Of a stretch of DNA of 64,000 nt, positions 57,993 through 64,000 are shown piece by piece. Position 1 is the first letter of the stretch, and every line of letters starts with the position of its first letter. Position numbers and translations under genes: made by a program. The notes beneath the pieces are model-generated. The model did no database searches. It was not told the DNA's origin and saw only the letters and a program-made list of their open reading frames with translations. Location: positions 62,001-126,000 of the forward strand of contig JAWPGT010000023.1 in assembly GCA_034638255.1 (NCBI GenBank), in the 5' to 3' direction. The stretch comes from Coprinus comatus. Taxonomy: Eukaryota > Basidiomycota > Agaricomycetes > Agaricales > Agaricaceae.

Positions 57993-60392
57993 GAATGCTT
58001 TATTATTTGCGCCCTGAAGCTAGAGTTTCCACGAAAAATACCACGCACTCCGAGTGAAGCAAAAACCTTGGATGTGGGAGTTTGGAAATTACAACATTGG
58101 CGACAATTGTTGTGAGTTGTTTTGAACGGTCTCCATCCTGCTCAACGCTATTCACCGTTCGAATGTCCACACCCTGACTCATATGTTCCAAACTACATGA
58201 AGCAGCATTAGAAAGAGAAATAGTAGACCGTGAAAAGGAACTGCAGTGGCCAGAGGTACGCAGATTTCCAGTAGATGCCTTAACTATCTTGCTGATGTTT
58301 CTACTTTCGTAGTCTCCCGAACCAATACCAGTCATACCTCCGAGTCGTCATATATTGGATCCAGGCATTCGACCATAGCCGCGAATGTCTTGAGAGTTGA
58401 TCATCCGATGGCACTGTCTTTATCCGCACATAGCGCTTGTTCAGGCATTTGACTGAGAGAGACAATCTTTTTGTTCTGGTAACTTGTTGGTTTTCCGTTT
58501 CTTCTTCTCTATATGCCTCCCCGCCATACTGTTATTGCGACCTTCTTATTTGGTGTTGATGGCAGTGAACACATTGAACACGTTCGAAACAAATTCGAAG
58601 GATCACAAAGTTGAGTATCACAGTCAGTCAAGGCTGATGGCTTATCTTGCGGATGATAGAAAATGATAAACTTTATACTCCAACAGATTCACTGAAAGCA
58701 ATAGGTAAATTTTGGAGAGCAGAAATTGCTCTAGGTTGCCTTGGGAGGAAATGGTTGACGTACCCAAACGCAAAGATGTATAATCTGGTTTGATGCTTTT
58801 TCCTGTGGTTATACGTGCGGAACACCATCATAGGCCATGAGTTCTATGGATTGATGTATCGAAGTGTCAAGAGTCTAAGACTACGACTACAACAAGCCGC
58901 AAACTTCGAAGTCCCATGATGACCGTCCCTTTCTATATAACCTGGTTTCTGTCGGATACTAAATGGTATCCTCCGTGACTCGTGATTCTTGTATGCGTCC
59001 AGGAGTATGGCTAGATATGAAGCTTGAACATCGATGTCTATCAACAGCGACGACAGTTTCTCTGTATATCAGAGTTTGTATTTGATCCATCCTCCATCAC
59101 TTCTGTGTATTTTTACACGCAAAGCTTCTGGATCTCTCGCTTCTCCAATTATCTTGATTCCCCAAGCTTTAGGAAACATAGCCTAGACAACGAGGAAATT
59201 TCTTGTGTCATCTGGAATCATCTCTTGCAAATACTGGTCTAAACCTACCTCTGGATCTTGTTCGAAAAATGAGGTGGTCGAGCTCAACTGGCCCTTTTAT
59301 GACAAAAACAACGGGTGCCTTTGTTCTTATTCTGAAGAGAATAGCTACATTCCCATTTTGGCACCTATTACTCCTTGACATCCATAACAACCATTCCTAT
59401 GCTGGTATTTTCTCCAACTTGATGTACCTTGGGCTTGTATTGTTCTGCACTGGTCAATAACAATACTCAGAGTATGTTTTTGATGTTGGGCAACCAATTG
59501 TATTGGCAATCACGACTTTTATTTGTTCCCAAGATAGACATATCCTGTTACAGACGCGATAAAATCAAGGTGGATTAGGTTGATGCAAAGTTCCCAAACC
59601 CACAATTCTGACTTACAGCTCTGCTCATATGTTCGCCTTTAACAGCATTTCTCTGGTGTGGGTGGTGGGTAATGTTTGTGACAACAATTTGATGGTATCA
59701 GATGTGGAGGGGTTCATCAACGTGGGGGCATAGACGAAGTTAAACATACGAATTCCTCCATGAATGTTTCCCTAGGCAATAACAAGACATAGGCGCAGTA
59801 CGGAGGATGCAGTTAACGGACGTAATCAGTATTCCTACCACCACACCAGCTTCAATCCTTTTTCAACATTCAGGGGCTTCCTAAATCCAATATTCGAACA
59901 GCTAGCTCACCTTTCTGTCCAATAACATATCCCATGAATGCGCACTCCAGCTGGGACTAGGACTGTGAAAGTACCATATCCTCAGCGCTCAGTCACGAAG
60001 TAAAACTGTTGAAGAAATCAAAGCCCACACAGGGTCCCGATGAAGTACTCAATGAGGGACATGACGCGTTATTGCATTATATCTGAAGGAGTAATACGTG
60101 GAGTAAACGAGAGCATGAGCGTATGAGGAGTGGGTAATCACTGAAGCTTGTTTTCGACATACTGACACCAAAGAACCGTTGATTTACACGGTGTATTGTC
60201 TTGCAAGGGAGGTAGGGAAGGCTTGGAGTATTGTCGGTATCCAAATGTGGCTTATGGCCAGCAGGTCACTTGTAGAAAAGAAATCTCTCTTCTTTGCGAG
60301 GGGCAATGTGTGGGGAAAACAGGGTAGGGCTTTCTTACTTCTTTGAAAGGTACGAACTACTCCAGTTTTGGGCGTGGAAAAGGACACCCGCC

Positions 60393-60399
60393 TATAAAA
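60393..60399 (+). promoter_or_regulatory. TATA box of the small gene at 60.5 kb
   Basis: TATAAAA about 85-90 bases upstream of the ATG at 60483, followed by a pyrimidine-rich leader typical of well-expressed fungal genes. Confidence 0.55.
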
Positions 60400-60482
60400 C
60401 TGCTTTTTTTCTGATAAGCATTCTTATAACACACTTACCACCTTCCTTCCACATACCACCTTTTTCAAATACAATTATAACC

Positions 60483-60973
60483 ATGTCTGCAAGAAATGCC
60501 CTCTCTCAACAATGGTTTGACCCCCCCCCTCTCAACAACGGCTCAACCCCCTCTCTCAACAACAGTTTGACCCACAACTACGCCGTCCGAAACCTAGTGA
60601 GTTGTTTACACGCAAAAATTTGAATGTTTCTAACCTCTTCACCTAGTCTACCATCCTTTGACACCAATAACGACGGCCTGTGAGCCGTCTTCCACAGCTA
60701 TTTCCAACGGTGACACACAGTCTGTAAGTTGTTGACTCTTCCAAAGATCGTATTCGTTCCTCATCCATGTTTCTAGGAGGGCACACACCCCACCACAACC
60801 AACGTTGTCTGCATAAAAAAATGGGCATGTAAGGTATGGAAATGGCTCACTGCCATGGTATGCCCCATTATCTTATTTTTGTAAATATCGGTGCTAACTG
60901 GTAAACTCTTTAGTGTAATGGTGGCGAGTTAGAGTCTCGCCATTTCTTCCTTTCGGAGGAAAACGCTGCCTGA
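60483..60973 (+). CDS. Small four-exon protein whose frame depends on a C9 run
   Basis: Exons 60483-60596, 60647-60723, 60777-60857 and 60914-60973 have good GTGAGT/GTAAGT/GTATGC donors, TAG acceptors and a branch-like CTAAC. Exons 2-4 join in phase and encode THPTTTNVVCIKKWACKVWK, WLTAM and CNGGELESRHFFLSEENAA, stop. Exon 1 as given ends in phase 0, but exon 2 needs phase 1. One more C in the C9 run at 60521-60529 would restore the phase and also bring three tandem 24-27-base repeats into the same frame, as LSQQ-x-FDP-like units. Either the run was read one base short or the gene is out of frame. No family recognised; about 110 residues. Confidence 0.5.
60497..60573. repeat. Three tandem ~25-base repeats inside exon 1
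   Basis: Three copies of a unit containing CTCTCAACAA and ending TTGACC or TCAACC (24, 26 and 24 bases). The middle copy carries the expanded C run. Confidence 0.75.
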
Positions 60974-62092
60974 GGGCAACTTTTTTTTATTCTGTCGTTT
61001 TCATGTTCATTAAATTACTATATACTAACAATATATCCAAATCATTATGTTCCACCAATAAGCTTTTTGAATAGAATGTGTATAGACCCCAACTTCTACT
61101 TCTCTAGATTTCTGGTAACTGGTATTTGTAGAATGCCTCCAGAAAGTAATAAGACTGATCACAAGTAACGTGGGAATTGTTTCAAGATAAAATATCAACT
61201 TCTTTTTGATAGAACACTGGTTGTGACTGTATACCCACCCTTGACAATCTTATCAGTTTTATTTGGTGTAGACAAAACATTTCGGATTATATAGTTCCTA
61301 TTTGTCTTTAGTTTTACATTTTTCTACCTCGAATCGAGAGTCTGTGCAGATTGAATATCTGACTGAACTGTGTAAGACTACCTTATAACACTAGCATGTT
61401 ACAACATGTCAATGAGAAGCCCTTAACTTCACCACGATCTGGGGTAATTTGATCTGCCAACATTAACTTCAACTAGCTAGTAGTCATCAGAATCAATCGG
61501 CTGATATATGTAAGCCAAAACTTCCTTGCTTCTCAACGTAAACTTGTACTTATAGGCCTCTCCTGAATGTCATAAAGTGGAACCATACTTCTGACACCTT
61601 CTGTATACTGCGCAGCCTGAGATATCTCTATAGCTACAATGGAGATGAAATATATACATGGATACATAGAACATACTAGTATGATCGTAGATATTACAAG
61701 AATTGAGAACAATGTTGTTTCGCGATAGGTACGATGTGATCGATAAGATCTATAAATAGAGAACAATTGTACTCGGTTCTCAAACAATGAAACTCTATCA
61801 CTTTAAACAGAGAACAATTATACTGAAAAACAATAAGTTTGAAGCTCTTAAAAATAGGAAATAAGAGAATAAATACCTCAGTTCTCGAACAACGAAACTG
61901 AGGAAAGAAAGGACATTCTCGGATACATTTTAGCTACGCTTATGTAATATAAAATATCACGCGATGCCGTTAACAAATGGAAAGAAAGAAATGCTTATTT
62001 TTAAGTCTTAAGTTGTAGGAAGCAGTTATGAGTTCCCTCTTAGAAAGAGACTGTCGGCGCCACGGATTAGACGCACAGGGTCTAAAATACAA
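60974..62092. other. AT-rich gene-free stretch
   Basis: Between the small gene and the tRNA I see no frame of interest. A short direct similarity (agaGAACAATT-TACT with GTTCTC-AACAATGAAACT) occurs twice around 61.75-61.91 kb. Confidence 0.4.
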
Positions 62093-62174
62093 GGCGCTAT
62101 AGCCAAGTGGTTACGGCGACAGATTAGAAATCTGTTCCTCTTTGAGGGCGCAGGTTCAAATCCTGCTGGCGTCG
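62093..62174 (+). tRNA. tRNA-Ser (anticodon AGA)
   Basis: Complete type II cloverleaf without intron. The acceptor stem GGCGCTA pairs with TGGCGTC (two G-U), discriminator G. The D arm contains AGCCAAGTGGTTA. The anticodon stem ACAGA/TCTGT has loop TTAGAAA, so the anticodon is AGA (reads UCU/UCC via inosine). The long variable arm TCCTCTTTGAGGG is typical for serine, and the T arm is GCAGG-TTCAAAT-CCTGC. Confidence 0.95.
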
Positions 62175-63142
62175 CTATATGTAGTTGCCTTGCCGACTTC
62201 TTTTTCATCCCAAGACCTTAGTTAGTTAGGTCCACTAAAAGTATCGGCATACAATTCCTCAAACTAGTACGCTACACAGCCAAGTAATACTACATCCCTT
62301 TTACAAAAAAAGACCATAATTCCTTCTTTCTTATCTGTAAGGTATACAAGCACATGTGCAATAACAAATCGAATAAACTATATGTAATAGGCTACTACCA
62401 CTACCAGTACTAAGTAAAGACTACAGTGTTCCTAGTTATTAATAACCCTAAAAAATCTATCTATACAAAAACTTTTTTTTAGTTTTCGTGTGTGAGGGGG
62501 TGAATAGGGTACATAAAAACTAGTTTCACTACAGCTACTATGAGATAAGTAGTAACAATAGCATGTATATGTGTAAGTAAATATGTAAATAGATATGCAG
62601 ACCGAAAAAAAGGGAAAGGTCAAGCAAAAAGAAGAACAAAATAGAAAAGGGAAAAAGGTAAACGAGTGTAGATAGTTGGTATTTCTGTTCAAAACGTGAG
62701 ATTTGAAACAGGTATATAGTAAGTAAGTACTACTAAGAGACAAATTAACGTGTAACAGAGCAAACGAGCGGAAGTGTCCACTAAGCAAAAGTGGAAACAA
62801 ATATTAATATGTATGTGACGAAAGATAAAACGTAAGGGGAGTTTCGGGTATTTTTTTTTCGTTATTGTTTTTCTTTGGATTTCCAATAGAACCGAGAAAA
62901 AAGGGGAATGGGGAATAGGGAAATAGGTGGGTATTAAGAATACATGGTCACATAGAAGAAAACAAAGAGTGGGTGGGTGTTGGTTTTGGCCAAGACCGGG
63001 AGTGTACGACGAATATTGCATATTACGAAAGATAGGGATCGCGATGAAAATGAAGATGTGAAAGGATAACAATGGTGAAGATGAGCACGATAATGGTTGG
63101 ATTTACCACAAAGACCCAGTCCAATTCTCGGAATGGCCGAAT
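62175..63142. other. Gene-free stretch downstream of the tRNA
   Basis: Two long minus-strand frames (62432-62800, 62689-63072) translate to Phe/Tyr/Ser-rich sequence expected from T-rich DNA and show no conserved blocks. I do not call them genes. Confidence 0.4.
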
Positions 63143-64000
63143 TTACCATTCACACGTTTGGAAATTGACATGAGGCAGGTATTGTTCAGGATCTTTGGGG
63201 AAATCGACGAACCACGATCGGAAATGTTGGTGAAGACGAGGATGTGGATTCGACTTCGCATTTGGAACATGAAGTGTCTTCAAACGTGCAGGGAATTTCT
63301 TCGCGACATTATTTCCATAATCATCTTCCATTTCCCTCGAGCTTTGTTTCCGGTTCAAGCGTGCTGAGGCAGCAGGAGTAATAGGCCAGAGCCGAGCAGA
63401 TTCCCTTGAAGTGCAGCGCCTACCGCCACCATTACCTTCTTCCAATGATCGACGGATAAACATAACTCGGGAAGGGATTCTTGACATGACAACCGCAGCC
63501 AATGCATCAAGCTCCATAGTTCCCACCTTCATTTCGCATCCAACTTCTTCCAAAAGTGGGAACGTATCCAAGGAAGATGATTCTCCTCTCCACGCCAAAG
63601 CCAAAAGCAACTTTACCATAATTTCACGAGGTCCTCTACCAATAATCAATTTCTTGAGGGATTGGAGGGGCGCAAAATTTGGTTTGAGAATATAACTATA
63701 TACGTAATTTGGATCATGCTTCACTTCTGCTGGAGGTTGTGCGGGTTGTGGAGGGATCAAGAACATCGCATCTACCATCATCGAAACCACAGCACATTGG
63801 GAGCGACGAAGGAACCGATAAAGAGACTCGCACGGGGATTGTGCAGGAATAAATTGATTGGTTCCCGCTCCTGCATCGTAAGTGTTGAGCCTGAGCGTCG
63901 AAAGTCGAGGTGCCTTGATTGAACCCAGTAAAAGTTGAACGGATTTCACCAACCCATGAAGGTTGAGATAAGTCAAAGATGGAAGAATAACCTGCGAAGG
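63143..64000 (-). CDS. F-box/LRR-type protein, C-terminal part (5' end outside window)
   Basis: An open minus-strand frame from the window edge to a stop at 63143. The first visible segment LPSLTYLNLHGLVKSVQLLL, then APRLSTLRLNTYDAG and LQSLKKLIIGRGPREI, and FPLLEEVGCEMKVGTMELDA have the spacing of basidiomycete F-box proteins with degenerate leucine-rich repeats. The end (DFPKDPEQYLPHVNFQTCEW) follows a basic Ser/Arg linker. An acceptor-like CGCAG lies at about 63990. F-box proteins choose substrates for SCF ubiquitin ligases; the F-box itself would be upstream and is not seen, so the label rests on the LRR-like part. Confidence 0.55.
   Translation of the reverse strand, partial: PSQVILPSLTYLNLHGLVKSVQLLLGSIKAPRLSTLRLNTYDAGAGTNQFIPAQSPCESLYRFLRRSQCAVVSMMVDAMFLIPPQPAQPPAEVKHDPNYVYSYILKPNFAPLQSLKKLIIGRGPREIMVKLLLALAWRGESSSLDTFPLLEEVGCEMKVGTMELDALAAVVMSRIPSRVMFIRRSLEEGNGGGRRCTSRESARLWPITPAASARLNRKQSSREMEDDYGNNVAKKFPARLKTLHVPNAKSNPHPRLHQHFRSWFVDFPKDPEQYLPHVNFQTCEW

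Larger units (their letters stand above)
57109..60482. other. 3.4 kb gene-poor stretch, possible decayed gene
   Basis: Only fragments are present. A minus-strand frame at 57554-57829 ends with LSTLSLGPLLGTYFQV, which recalls the start of DUF6534 proteins. A 110-codon minus-strand frame at 58003-58335 reads like a hydrophilic tail (GVDIRTVNSVEQDG...). These may be relics of a second DUF6534-type gene, but the middle is not recognisable. 58.5-60.3 kb shows nothing I can name. Confidence 0.3.

Noticed and set aside
60905..60985. A-box-like TAGTGTAATGG plus three hairpins and a T8 run, suggesting a Pol III small RNA
   Set aside because: The same bases are explained by a splice acceptor (CTTTAG) and a last coding exon (CNGGELESRH...) in phase with the preceding exon; the hairpins are weak by comparison.
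62432..63072. Two overlapping minus-strand frames of 122 and 127 codons
   Set aside because: Phe/Tyr/Ser/Thr-rich translation of T-rich DNA with no conserved blocks, start context or partner exons.
1..64000. CRISPR array, bacterial operon or phage content
   Set aside because: Spliced genes, a U6 snRNA and eukaryotic families throughout; no spaced direct-repeat array seen.

Overview
The window is nuclear DNA of a filamentous fungus, most likely an Agaricomycotina basidiomycete. Genes are dense and carry many short introns of about 50-70 bases with GTRNGT donors. Base composition is moderately AT-rich. Family content also fits: a DUF6534-type membrane protein, a DUF6697-like protein, a MYND zinc-finger expansion and an F-box/LRR protein. 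There is no sign of plasmid, phage or organellar sequence.

Left part (1-15 kb): the 3' part of a DUF6697-like gene; a small Asn/Lys-rich stress-type protein; a weakly supported stretch of minus-strand exons (4.1-8.2 kb); a tiny very basic four-exon gene (9.7-10.2 kb); mostly empty DNA; then a RING-finger/coiled-coil E3 candidate. Next (15-29 kb) come a C2H2-like zinc-finger protein, a U6 snRNA, an OPA3-like protein, a protein of unknown function, a 3.3 kb gene-free block rich in perfect hairpins, and a divergent pair: mitochondrial tryptophanyl-tRNA synthetase and NatC subunit NAA35/Mak10.

The centre (29-51 kb) is the most distinctive part. Five copies of one MYND-finger gene family lie here in different states: two intact, one with two frameshifts, one inverted wreck and one C-terminal remnant. 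They are interleaved with a membrane-anchored CE9-type amidohydrolase, an NAD(P)HX epimerase, a single-exon unknown gene and a protein with a SUMO-interaction-like motif. Two paralogues of an unusual TPR + CCCH-zinc-finger + Rossmann-like-repeat protein lie in opposite orientation within and beside this cluster. One has a single C-terminal module, the other three.

Right part (51-64 kb): endonuclease III (Nth/Ntg) convergent with a THI20-type HMP kinase/TenA fusion of thiamine metabolism; a DUF6534-like membrane gene with a frame break; a gene-poor stretch with a small gene whose frame depends on a poly-C run; a tRNA-Ser(AGA); and the 3' part of an F-box/LRR-like gene leaving the window.

Exon boundaries were placed by eye from splice consensus, reading frame and remembered family features. 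No database search was run. The best new-biology candidates are the TPR-CCCH-module protein family and the MYND birth-and-death cluster, followed by the hairpin field at 21-24 kb.
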